A stretch of DNA of 9,025 nucleotides, from the NCBI GenBank assembly GCA_900756605.1, contig CAAEKX010000163.1, positions 1-9,025 of the forward strand, given 5' to 3'. Source of the DNA: Coriobacteriia bacterium (GTDB lineage: Bacteria; Actinomycetota; Coriobacteriia; Coriobacteriales; QAMH01). Positions 1 to 6,275 of the stretch are shown piece by piece. A program made the position numbers and the translations under genes. Numbering within the stretch: the stretch's first letter is position 1; every line of letters begins with the position of its first letter. Below the pieces are notes generated by a model. That model was not told the origin of the DNA and made no database searches. It was given only the letters and a program-made list of their open reading frames with translations.

Positions 1-1
1 C

Positions 2-1084
2 TACAACGCGCAGACGAGTGAACATTTCTACACCACGGACTGCGCGGAGCGCGATAGCATCTGCAGCATCGGTTGGGTCTACGAAGGCGTCGGCTGGATG
101 GTGCCGCTCTTCTCCGACCTGCCGGTGTTTCGCCTGTATAACCCCTATGCGGGCGATCACCACTACACGCTCTCCGTCATCGAGCGCGACAATCTTGTCG
201 AACACGAGTGGCGCTTTGAGGGCATCAGCCACTACTCTGCCGTTGACGAGGCGATTCCCGTCTATCGCCAGTACAACCCCAACGCGTGGACAGGTACGCA
301 TAACTTCACCATCTGGCCCGAAGAGGACCAGATGCTCACGGGTGCCGGATGGCATTCCGAAGGCGTGAGCTGGTATGCTGCCGCGCTTCCCGTACACGAG
401 GACGGGCCGGGCATCAACACCGCGAACCTTCGCTGTCTGGTCGCGGGAAGACCCGACTGGGGCTTTTCGACATATGGTCAAATAAACATGGATCAGCGCG
501 GGACGTGGGAACATCACATGTGGAATGGAGATGTGGCCTTCGTCGCGATTAACCACAACACCGGCGCCTGCGTCTCTTATAACGCAGGCAAGGACTACTA
601 CAGCGCATCGTCAATCAAGGGCCCTTACATCGCATCACTCTGCATGAACGACGCGCCCGGCATTTGGGGCGCACGCAACACGATCAACGAGACGATCTAC
701 TATTCGAGCAATACGGGCTATAGCTTGCTGTACAACCGTTATGGCCGCTGGTACATGGACAAGATCGCAGGCGATAGCGGTGTCGAGATACGCATGAACC
801 GCGGACACTACACCGATATCACGCCCCTGGAACTTGCCGAGCTCTGGATCACCATCGACGAGTACCTGCGCTATGGCGGCCCTAATCGCGACCTGTTCGC
901 AGATGCCTTCCGCGATCACCGCTATTACAAGGAAGGCTGGATTTGGGGCGCTAACTACGGCGGTGCTCTCAACGTGCTCGGAGGCGTCGAAGGCGATTGC
1001 ATCTACGCCGTCGCGACGCACTACTCCTACGGCGACGGGCGCCTCTGGGACCTAAGAAACGCGGTGCTGTCAGCCGTGTACTAG
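2..1084 (+). CDS. Surface protein, DUF5648-type repeats plus serine beta-lactamase/PBP-like domain (5' truncated)
   Basis: The frame is open from the window edge, so the signal peptide and N-terminus are missing; 360 residues remain. The first ~130 form three ~45-residue repeats of the pattern YNP..G.H.YT....E.D.L...GW..EGV.WY, as in DUF5648-type cell-surface repeats. The rest resembles the serine beta-lactamase/D-Ala-D-Ala peptidase fold. Counting from the ATG at 98, it shows DVAFVAINHNTGACVSYNA, then S171-S-I-K174 (SxxK, codons 608-619), S203-S-N205 (SxN) and K278-E-G280 where KTG is usual. No ExxLN motif for a class A general base is seen. I infer an exported serine hydrolase or peptidoglycan-related enzyme rather than an antibiotic-resistance beta-lactamase. 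The repeats may bind wall or glycan. Its stop overlaps that of convergent lysC. Confidence 0.8.
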   Translation, partial: YNAQTSEHFYTTDCAERDSICSIGWVYEGVGWMVPLFSDLPVFRLYNPYAGDHHYTLSVIERDNLVEHEWRFEGISHYSAVDEAIPVYRQYNPNAWTGTHNFTIWPEEDQMLTGAGWHSEGVSWYAAALPVHEDGPGINTANLRCLVAGRPDWGFSTYGQINMDQRGTWEHHMWNGDVAFVAINHNTGACVSYNAGKDYYSASSIKGPYIASLCMNDAPGIWGARNTINETIYYSSNTGYSLLYNRYGRWYMDKIAGDSGVEIRMNRGHYTDITPLELAELWITIDEYLRYGGPNRDLFADAFRDHRYYKEGWIWGANYGGALNVLGGVEGDCIYAVATHYSYGDGRLWDLRNAVLSAVY

Positions 1085-1623
1085 CGGCCCTTCTTGGCTT
1101 TGGCGGCAAGCTCCTCGGCAGAGAGCTGCGTCTCCTCGAACACCTTGGCACCGTCGAGACCGAACGCCGTGTGCAGCAAGCGCACCGCTTCCTCAGCGCT
1201 CTCGGCCGGAATGACAACGCTCGTACGGATGTCAGAGGTCGAAATCATCGTGATGTTGATGCCGCCCTCGGCAAGCGTGCGGAACATCTGTGCCGCAACA
1301 CCCGAGTTGACCTTCATGCCCGCACCGATGATGGAAACCTTCGCGACTTCCTCGGTAATGAGAAGCTCGCGTGCGCCGAGCTCGCGCACGATGCGATCCA
1401 TGACCTCGGTCGTCTTCTCGATATCAGCGCGCGGACTCGTGAAGGTGATGTCGGTGTGCCCGTTCTCGGAAAGGTTCTGAATGATCATGTCGACACCGAG
1501 ATTGGCGTCGGCCATGGCCCCAAAGACCCTGGCGGCTACACCCGTGGTGTCAGGCACGTCGCGAATCGTAAACTTGGCTTCCGAGAGGTCGTGTGCGACA
1601 CCGCTGACAATAGCCTTTTCCAT
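1081..1623 (-). CDS. Possible internal in-frame start: aspartate kinase beta subunit
   Basis: Met247 of lysC (ATG at 1623) opens an in-frame 180-residue product containing only the ACT regulatory domains and beginning MEKAIVSGVAHDLSEAKFTI. An AAGGAG sits at 1636-1641, 12 nt before this ATG. In Bacillus subtilis aspartokinase II and Corynebacterium glutamicum LysC, an internal start at nearly the same residue gives a beta subunit that assembles with alpha into the feedback-regulated enzyme. The position and start context match that arrangement. The spacer is longer than ideal, and expression is an inference. Confidence 0.45.
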   Translation of the reverse strand: MEKAIVSGVAHDLSEAKFTIRDVPDTTGVAARVFGAMADANLGVDMIIQNLSENGHTDITFTSPRADIEKTTEVMDRIVRELGARELLITEEVAKVSIIGAGMKVNSGVAAQMFRTLAEGGINITMISTSDIRTSVVIPAESAEEAVRLLHTAFGLDGAKVFEETQLSAEELAAKAKKGR

Positions 1624-2361
1624 AGTGGGGTCATACTCCTTCACTATCGTGCCCGGCTCATCGCTGAATGACGAGCGGCAATGTATCACCACGCCAAAAT
1701 TACGCGCGAACTCGATGCAGCGCTTGTGCAACACGCCCGCACCGCCCGCAGCCATCTCGAGCATCTCTTCGTAGCTGATCTGGTCAATCTTGCAGGCACG
1801 CGGAACAATGCGCGGATCGGCCGTGTAAACGCCGGCAACGTCCGTGTAAATCTCGCAAACGTCCGCCTTGATGCCTGCTGCGATGGCGACCGCCGTGGTG
1901 TCCGAGCCACCACGACCGAGCGTCGTGATATCGCCAGCAGCATCGATACCCTGGAAGCCGGCAACGATGACGATGCGGCCTTCGGAAAGCGCCACGCGGA
2001 TACGGTCGGCGTGAATCTCGCGAATCGACGCCTTGCCGTGCACGCTATCGGTGATGAGGCCGATCTGACGACCAGAGAGGCTAATGGCCTCCTCGCCAAG
2101 CTCGGCGACGGCCATGGCCAAAAGCGACATCGAGACCATCTCGCCCGTGGAAAGCAGCGTGTCCATCTCGCGCGGGTCGGGCGACTCGGAGATGGAGCTG
2201 GCAAGCGCCACGAGGTCGTCGGTCGTCTTGCCCATGGCAGACACGACGGCAACGACGCTATCGCCAGCACGCTTGCGGCTGACGATGCGTTGGGCGACGC
2301 TCCTGATGCGCTCAGGGTTCGCGACGGAAGTTCCGCCGAATTTTGCAACAACTACAGACAT
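1081..2361 (-). CDS. lysC: Aspartate kinase
   Basis: It phosphorylates L-aspartate to aspartyl-4-phosphate, the first step to lysine, threonine, methionine and diaminopimelate, in the cytoplasm. The 426 residues match the monofunctional Gram-positive enzyme in length. KFGGTSV (residues 7-13), STGE (71-74) and GRGGSDTTA (149-157) mark the kinase domain. Tandem ACT domains fill about 265-410, including GAGMKVNSGVAAQMF and ISTSDIRTSVVI, the usual site of feedback control by lysine and/or threonine. There is no homoserine dehydrogenase fusion. The ATG at 2361 starts right at the conserved N-terminus and has no SD site; a -10 box lies 7 nt upstream, which suggests a leaderless mRNA. The gene stands alone on its strand, divergent from the cyclo-ligase gene and convergent with the surface protein gene. 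No lysine riboswitch fits in the 78-nt upstream gap. Confidence 0.97.
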   Translation of the reverse strand: MSVVVAKFGGTSVANPERIRSVAQRIVSRKRAGDSVVAVVSAMGKTTDDLVALASSISESPDPREMDTLLSTGEMVSMSLLAMAVAELGEEAISLSGRQIGLITDSVHGKASIREIHADRIRVALSEGRIVIVAGFQGIDAAGDITTLGRGGSDTTAVAIAAGIKADVCEIYTDVAGVYTADPRIVPRACKIDQISYEEMLEMAAGGAGVLHKRCIEFARNFGVVIHCRSSFSDEPGTIVKEYDPTMEKAIVSGVAHDLSEAKFTIRDVPDTTGVAARVFGAMADANLGVDMIIQNLSENGHTDITFTSPRADIEKTTEVMDRIVRELGARELLITEEVAKVSIIGAGMKVNSGVAAQMFRTLAEGGINITMISTSDIRTSVVIPAESAEEAVRLLHTAFGLDGAKVFEETQLSAEELAAKAKKGR

Positions 2362-2368
2362 GCTCGGA

Positions 2369-2377
2369 ATGGTAGCA
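2369..2377 (-). promoter_or_regulatory. Extended -10 promoter of lysC, leaderless type
   Basis: On the minus strand TGC-TACCAT (TG at 2377-2376, hexamer 2374-2369) is followed by exactly 7 nt and then the lysC ATG at 2361. The expected transcription start coincides with the ATG, and no SD sequence lies between. No good -35 is visible, which an extended -10 can compensate. Confidence 0.5.
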
Positions 2378-2403
2378 AATAATCCCCGCGTATCAGGCTC
2401 GAT

Positions 2404-2432
2404 TTCTCACTTCTGCATACTTTTGGTACTAT
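2404..2432 (+). promoter_or_regulatory. Extended -10 promoter of the cyclo-ligase gene, leaderless type
   Basis: TGG-TACTAT (TG at 2424-2425, hexamer 2427-2432) lies 7 nt before the ATG at 2440. A weak -35, TTCTCA (2404-2409), is 17 nt upstream of the hexamer. There is no SD before the ATG, so transcription probably starts at or next to the start codon. Confidence 0.5.
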
Positions 2433-2439
2433 ATTCGCC

Positions 2440-3030
2440 ATGAATACTGCAGAAGAAAAGGCTGCGCTGCGAGAAAGCATGCGCGCCAAACGTGGTTCGA
2501 TCGCAGCTGATGTTCGCAAAACGTATGAGGCAGCATTAGAAGATAGGCTTTTCAATCTTCCAGCCCTCAGGCATGCGAAATGCATCGCCGTCTACTATCC
2601 CACCGGGTCAGAGGCACGATTTGTCTCAAATCGGGAAAAGCTGTTCCTGTTTGACCAGCGCCCCGTCATCGCCTTTCCCCTCGTCCGCTCCGAGACGAAC
2701 ATGTCATTCTTCGCCTTTGACATGAACGATGATTGGAGCGTCCTCGAAACGCCGCGGGAGATAGTGACGGAGCTCGACTCCTCCCGGCACGTTCCGCCGG
2801 AAAACATCGATCTCATACTCGTGCCAGGCATCGCCTTCGACAAGCACGGCAATCGCCTGGGCCAGGGCGGCGGATTCTACGACCGTTTCCTCCCCTATCT
2901 AAGCGCGGAGAGCATGACGATTGGCATCGCATTCGACGAGCAGATCGTCGACGAGGTGCCACGCGAGGCAACCGACTGTCGCGTCGACTACATCGTTACC
3001 CCCACGCGCGTCATCACCGCAGAGAAATAG
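2440..3030 (+). CDS. 5-formyltetrahydrofolate cyclo-ligase
   Basis: It converts 5-formyl-THF plus ATP to 5,10-methenyl-THF, salvaging an inhibitory folate in one-carbon metabolism; the enzyme is cytoplasmic. The 196 residues fit the family size (about 180-200). The N-terminus has the typical basic LRESMRAKR (10-18). The signature segment spans 125-149 (LILVPGIAFDKHGNRLGQGG, then GFYDR), which carries the ATP and substrate-binding glycine-rich loop. The C-terminal DYIVTPTRVI (183-192) is also characteristic. The ATG at 2440 is chosen because it sits 7 nt after a -10 box and gives the normal N-terminus; there is no SD site. It is a single-gene unit, divergent from lysC and convergent with the CoA-ligase gene, with a hairpin in between. 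The gene symbol varies in use (ygfA, mthfs), so none is given. Confidence 0.95.
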   Translation: MNTAEEKAALRESMRAKRGSIAADVRKTYEAALEDRLFNLPALRHAKCIAVYYPTGSEARFVSNREKLFLFDQRPVIAFPLVRSETNMSFFAFDMNDDWSVLETPREIVTELDSSRHVPPENIDLILVPGIAFDKHGNRLGQGGGFYDRFLPYLSAESMTIGIAFDEQIVDEVPREATDCRVDYIVTPTRVITAEK

Positions 3031-3047
3031 CGCCAGGCACAGGCGCG

Positions 3048-3088
3048 AAACCAGACAAAAGTGCCCCGGCGAGGTTTGTCTGGTTTTA
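3048..3088. terminator. Bidirectional hairpin terminator between convergent genes
   Basis: AAACCAGACAAA (3048-3059) and TTTGTCTGGTTT (3075-3086) are perfect 12-bp inverted arms around a 15-nt loop. On the plus strand the right arm runs into TTTT, serving the cyclo-ligase gene. On the minus strand the hairpin begins at the CoA-ligase stop codon (3088-3086). The U-tracts are short, so strength is uncertain. Confidence 0.7.
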
Positions 3089-4324
3089 GTACCTGTTGTC
3101 GAAGATGCGCGTCGTCTTCTTCTCGCTGCGCGGCAAATCCTCGATATCGACGGGCTTGACCTGCGGCGTAAAGCCGATGCGGTTCTTGAACTCCGTCGCG
3201 ATGGTCTCTTCCATGTTGTACTTGTTGGCACTGGGCTCGACTTCGACAAAGAGCGTGGCGATGTCCTTGCCGTTGAGATGGTCGATCATCATCTGGTACT
3301 CGCTACTCGCGCCGTCAACTGCGGCGATGACCTCCTCGATTTGCGCGGGGAACATGTTGACGCCATGCACCTTGACCATGTCGTCGGTGCGGCCGGTGAT
3401 GATGTCGATGCGCGGATGCTCGTTGTGTCCGCAGGCGCAATCACCCGGCACGATACGCGAAAGGTCGTGCGTACGGAAGCGGATGAGCGGCGCACCCTCC
3501 TTTTGCAGCGTCGTGAGCACGATCTCTCCCGGCTCGCCGTCGGGAACGGGCTCTCCCGTAACGGGATCGATAATCTCGAGGTAGACGTAGTCGCTCCAGA
3601 TATGCACGGCGCTATCGGCCTGGCAGTTGATGCCGATACCTGGACCGTAGACCTCGGTGAGACCATAGATATCGTAGAGCTCGACACCGAGCTCGTTAGC
3701 GATACGACGACGCATCTTCTCGCCCCAGCGCTCCGAGCCGATGATGCCCTTGCGCAGCTTGATTTGGTCACCGATGCCGCGCTTGGCAATTTCCTCGGCA
3801 AGGCGCAGCGCATATGAGCTCGTCGCGCAAAGCACCGTGCTCTCGAGATCCATCATCATCTTGAGTTGCTTGTCGGTGTTGCCCGGACCCATGGGAATCG
3901 CCATGGCGCCAAGCAGCTCACAGCCAAGCTGGAAGCCGATGCCGGCAGTCCACAGGCCGTAACCCGGCGTGATGTGCACACGGTCTTCCTTCGTGACGCC
4001 TGCATACTCATAGCAACGCGCAAATTGAATCGCCCAGTCCTCGACATCCTTCTTGGTGTAGGGAATGATGACGGGCGTGCCCGTCGTACCCGAAGAGCTG
4101 TGAATGCGCACGATTTGCTCGGGCGGAACGGCGGCGATTCCGAGCGGATAGGCCTCGCGCAAATCGCCCTTATCGGTGAAGGGAAGCTTCTCGAAATCGC
4201 TTTGGTCCTTAATCGCGTCGATGTCGATACCCGCGAATTTCTTTGCATAGAAGCCATCGGGGATTGCAACGAGCTTCTTGAGCTGGGCTTTGATGGTGTC
4301 AAATTGCTCTTCGGTCATGTGCAT
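3086..4324 (-). CDS. Phenylacetate-CoA ligase family enzyme
   Basis: This is an adenylate-forming acyl-CoA synthetase of the PaaK type: an aryl acid plus ATP and CoA gives aryl-CoA, AMP and PPi, probably in the cytoplasm. The 412 residues include the ATP loop SSSGTTGTP (76-84), YGLTEVYGPG (220-229), the ribose-binding FRTHDLSR (283-290), hinge GRTDDMVKVHG (311-321), and the C-terminal lid LPRSEKKTTRIFDNR (397-411), where a lysine around 402-403 would be catalytic. It is slightly short because the usual N-terminal W/Y-containing stretch is missing. The start at ATG 4324 is supported by GAAAGG (4336-4341), 11 nt upstream; a second ATG at 4318 is possible. It starts 20 nt after the transporter gene and is probably co-transcribed with it. 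No phenylacetate ring-oxidation genes are nearby, so the substrate may instead be a fermentation product such as phenylacetate or indoleacetate; this is inference. Confidence 0.88.
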   Translation of the reverse strand: MHMTEEQFDTIKAQLKKLVAIPDGFYAKKFAGIDIDAIKDQSDFEKLPFTDKGDLREAYPLGIAAVPPEQIVRIHSSSGTTGTPVIIPYTKKDVEDWAIQFARCYEYAGVTKEDRVHITPGYGLWTAGIGFQLGCELLGAMAIPMGPGNTDKQLKMMMDLESTVLCATSSYALRLAEEIAKRGIGDQIKLRKGIIGSERWGEKMRRRIANELGVELYDIYGLTEVYGPGIGINCQADSAVHIWSDYVYLEIIDPVTGEPVPDGEPGEIVLTTLQKEGAPLIRFRTHDLSRIVPGDCACGHNEHPRIDIITGRTDDMVKVHGVNMFPAQIEEVIAAVDGASSEYQMMIDHLNGKDIATLFVEVEPSANKYNMEETIATEFKNRIGFTPQVKPVDIEDLPRSEKKTTRIFDNRY

Positions 4325-4344
4325 GGTGCGTAAAACCTTTCAAA

Positions 4345-5220
4345 CTAGACGTCGACGCCAAGGAATGTGCGAACAGCGTATCCCAAAACGAAGGACAGCG
4401 CCGCGACACCAAGAGAAATCGCGCACATCTGCCCAAAGTTTTTGCCAAACGATACATCACGCGCAACGGAGGTATAGAAATTGAAGCCTGCCAGAATCAG
4501 CACCACGAGAACGAGCATGATGCCCATGGCCAGCAGATACATCTTGTCATCGAGAATAAGGTAGGGCAGCAGCAATATGACGACGGTGATGAAGTACGCC
4601 CCGCCCGTCATGAGGCCCGACTTGGCCGCATCGCCCTTGCCGTCGCTACGCTCGGCCAGATACTCGCTCGCGGCCATGGAAAGCGTCGCCGCAACGCCGG
4701 TGATGAGGCCGGAGAGCGCAATGAGGCGCGTGTTCTGCATGGCGAGCGTGAGACCGGCGAGCGTGCCGGTTATCTCGACAATGGCGTCGTTCATGCCAAG
4801 GATCATCGCGCCGACGTAGGAAAGACGTTTCTCGTTGAGCAGCGCAAAGAGCTCATCGTCACGTTTCTGCTCGTCTGCCTGCATCTTCTCGACCTCGGGC
4901 ATTTCGCTCAAAAGCCTCTTGGAGTGATTGACGAACTTGATCTTGCGCCGATCCATGAGCTTGGCGGCGAAGGTGAAGCCGAAGATGCAGGCCATACGCG
5001 CGTAGCGCTTGACCTTGCGCTCGTCTGCGGCAAGTTGCTTGTTGGTGTAGGTCTCGAGTGCCTTGGCCTGACTTGCGATCTCGTCGGCGACTCTGGCAAG
5101 CGCCGCGCGATTATGTTCGTCCTTGATGGCGTCGGCCATCGCATGATAGGCGGCGGCTTCCGTCATCTCGCTCTGCTGGATACGCAGAAGAATCTTCTGG
5201 ATGTCCGCGCTGTATGCCAT
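4345..5220 (-). CDS. VIT1/CCC1-family metal transporter with ferritin-like N-terminal domain
   Basis: It probably moves Fe2+/Mn2+ across the cytoplasmic membrane, exporting or buffering metal. Residues 1-130 form a helical rubrerythrin/ferritin-like domain. Residues about 135-287 carry five hydrophobic segments, including VIT hallmarks YVGAMILGMNDAIVEITGTL (135-154) and GVAATLSMAASEYLAERS (175-192). This is the layout of rubrerythrin-VIT fusions such as MbfA iron exporters. By alignment from memory, the metal-ligand ExxH pairs look degraded: IASQ at 48-51 and EQKR at 117-120, so a working diiron centre is doubtful. The ATG at 5220 is fixed by GGGAGGAG ending 6 nt upstream. The stop lies 20 nt before the CoA-ligase start, suggesting one operon. 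Whether it imports, exports or only senses metal cannot be told from sequence. Confidence 0.87.
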   Translation of the reverse strand: MAYSADIQKILLRIQQSEMTEAAAYHAMADAIKDEHNRAALARVADEIASQAKALETYTNKQLAADERKVKRYARMACIFGFTFAAKLMDRRKIKFVNHSKRLLSEMPEVEKMQADEQKRDDELFALLNEKRLSYVGAMILGMNDAIVEITGTLAGLTLAMQNTRLIALSGLITGVAATLSMAASEYLAERSDGKGDAAKSGLMTGGAYFITVVILLLPYLILDDKMYLLAMGIMLVLVVLILAGFNFYTSVARDVSFGKNFGQMCAISLGVAALSFVLGYAVRTFLGVDV

Positions 5221-5249
5221 GCGATGCTCCTCCCGTTGAGTGCAAGTTC

Positions 5250-5255
5250 ATTATA
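5250..5255 (-). promoter_or_regulatory. -10 box of the transporter/CoA-ligase operon
   Basis: A perfect TATAAT on the minus strand lies 29 nt before the transporter ATG, with a strong SD (5227-5234) between them. No convincing -35 is seen 16-18 nt upstream, so an activator or alternative factor may help. Confidence 0.55.
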
Positions 5256-5340
5256 GCCAATCAAGATGGATGAGGATTTGTCCGAAGCGCTTCTCTCGTT
5301 GCTCTGCTCAAGGGAAGAGCGAAGGGGGCTGGGCCGAGGC

Positions 5341-5368
5341 ATAAAAAAGACCGCCTGATGAGGCGGTC
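5341..5368 (-). terminator. Rho-independent terminator of tRNA-Phe
   Basis: On the minus strand GACCGCCT-CATC-AGGCGGTC forms a perfect 8-bp GC-rich stem with a 4-nt loop (5368-5349), followed by TTTTTTAT (5348-5341). It begins 12 nt after the tRNA CCA end and should insulate the downstream transporter operon. Confidence 0.92.
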
Positions 5369-5379
5369 CGAGTGGTTGA

Positions 5380-5455
5380 TGGTGGCTAGAGAGGGACTTG
5401 AACCCCCGGCACAGGGATTTTCAGTCCCCTGCTCTACCAACTGAGCTACCTAGCC
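5380..5455 (-). tRNA. tRNA-Phe(GAA)
   Basis: A complete 76-nt cloverleaf on the minus strand with encoded CCA. The acceptor stem GGCTAGG pairs with TCTAGCC (one G-U), the D-arm is GCTC...GAGC, and the anticodon stem GGGGA/TCCCT holds the loop CTGAAAA with anticodon GAA. The T-arm is GGGGG-TTCAAGT-CCCTC. It decodes UUU and UUC. It is followed by a strong terminator and preceded by its own promoter. Confidence 0.98.
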
Positions 5456-5477
5456 ATGGCGCTTAACAGCAGCGGTT

Positions 5478-5505
5478 AGTTTACCAAAACGAGCGTTGCG
5501 GTCAA
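5478..5505 (-). promoter_or_regulatory. Promoter of tRNA-Phe
   Basis: TTGACC (5505-5500) is followed by a 16-nt spacer ending in TGG and then TAAACT (5483-5478), an extended -10. The -35 box overlaps the stop codon (5504-5502) of the upstream HEAT-repeat gene, so the tRNA can be made independently of that gene. Confidence 0.65.
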
Positions 5506-6215
5506 GCTTCGTCCCTCAAGAGGTCGACAGCCTGACACGCAAGGTCGCGAATCTCGTCGTCATCGCACTCCGAAAGCTCGAGCAATGGTTCGAGCGCCGC
5601 AAGGTCCTTGAAATGCGCAAGGGCTTCGATGGCGTATCGCACGACCCACTCGTAGTCGTCGTCGAGCGCCTCGATGCACAGCTCCGTAGTCTCTTTATCT
5701 GCGGGGAAGTGCCCAAGCGTCCAAACGCACGCCGCGCGCAACTCGCCCTCCCTGTCACCGAGAGCGCCAAGCAACGCGATGCGGGCTTGCTCGATGAGGG
5801 CATCATCTGTCGTGATGTCGAAGCCTGCGAGCTCGGAGCGCTCGCCGATAGCCGTCGCGGCGGCAACGCGTATGGAAGGCGCGATTGTCTTGTCCGCGAC
5901 GATCTCGCAGAGCTTGTCGAGGCAGCGCGTGGTGGGAATCTGGCCAAGCGACCAGGCGCAGTTCACGGCAACGCGCTCGTTCGGATCATTCAAGCATTCG
6001 ACCAAAGCCTCGAACGCACGGTCGTCGCCGAAAATGCCAAGCGCCGTGGCAGCAGCCGCCCGCACCTCATCCACCGGGTCAAAGAGACAGACAAGCACAG
6101 GCGCGAAGCCGCGCACGTCAGCAGCCTTGGCCAGGCCCGCAACCGCCATGGCACGAGCGCGGGGATCATCATCGTGCGTAAACTCGATGAGCAGTTCAAT
6201 GTTCTCAGCGGGCAT
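5502..6215 (-). CDS. HEAT-repeat protein
   Basis: The 237-residue acidic, all-helical protein is built of about seven HEAT/PBS-lyase-type repeats of ~30 residues. Examples are DPVDEVRAAAATALGIFGDD (46-65), DPNERVAVNCAWSLGQ (77-92), APSIRVAAATAIGE (112-125), EGELRAACVWTLGHF (156-170) and YEWVVRYAIEALAHF (188-202). There is no signal peptide or membrane segment, so it is cytoplasmic. Such proteins are usually binding scaffolds; the partner is unknown and I assign no function. The ATG at 6215 is chosen because GGAGG (6226-6222) precedes it by 6 nt. The open frame runs further upstream only to a TTG at 6269, which has no SD and overlaps the promoter. There is no terminator between this gene and tRNA-Phe, 46 nt downstream, so read-through into the tRNA is possible. 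Confidence 0.88.
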   Translation of the reverse strand: MPAENIELLIEFTHDDDPRARAMAVAGLAKAADVRGFAPVLVCLFDPVDEVRAAAATALGIFGDDRAFEALVECLNDPNERVAVNCAWSLGQIPTTRCLDKLCEIVADKTIAPSIRVAAATAIGERSELAGFDITTDDALIEQARIALLGALGDREGELRAACVWTLGHFPADKETTELCIEALDDDYEWVVRYAIEALAHFKDLAALEPLLELSECDDDEIRDLACQAVDLLRDEA

Positions 6216-6249
6216 CGTGCCCCTCCATTCTCCATCTGTACTTTGGAGG

Positions 6250-6264
6250 ATTTTACGATAAAAT
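6250..6264. promoter_or_regulatory. Symmetric bidirectional -10 region between HEAT gene and tRNA-Val
   Basis: ATTTTA-CGA-TAAAAT is a perfect 6-bp inverted repeat. Read on the plus strand, TAAAAT (6259-6264) is a -10 for tRNA-Val, 11 nt before the mature 5' end. Read on the minus strand, TAAAAT (6255-6250) is a -10 for the HEAT gene, leaving a ~28-nt leader that holds its SD. Neither direction has a good -35. Confidence 0.5.
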
Positions 6265-6275
6265 GCCAAGGCACT

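Noticed and set aside
98..1084. ATG at 98 as the true start of the first gene
   Set aside because: The frame is open upstream to the window edge and encodes an in-phase part of the first repeat, so the ATG is internal and the gene is truncated by the window.
997..1671. Plus-strand open frames opposite lysC (997-1671, 1681-2382)
   Set aside because: They are antisense to the conserved aspartate kinase and rich in Arg, His and Asp from reversed GC-rich codons.
2362..2439. Lysine riboswitch or attenuator upstream of lysC
   Set aside because: The gap is only 78 nt, is shared with a divergent gene, and the -10 box sits 7 nt from the ATG, leaving no leader RNA.
2921..3817. Long plus-strand open frame (298 codons) opposite the CoA ligase gene
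   Set aside because: The minus strand encodes a clear adenylate-forming enzyme with all motifs. The antisense frame is open because of GC-rich codon bias and has no recognisable domain.
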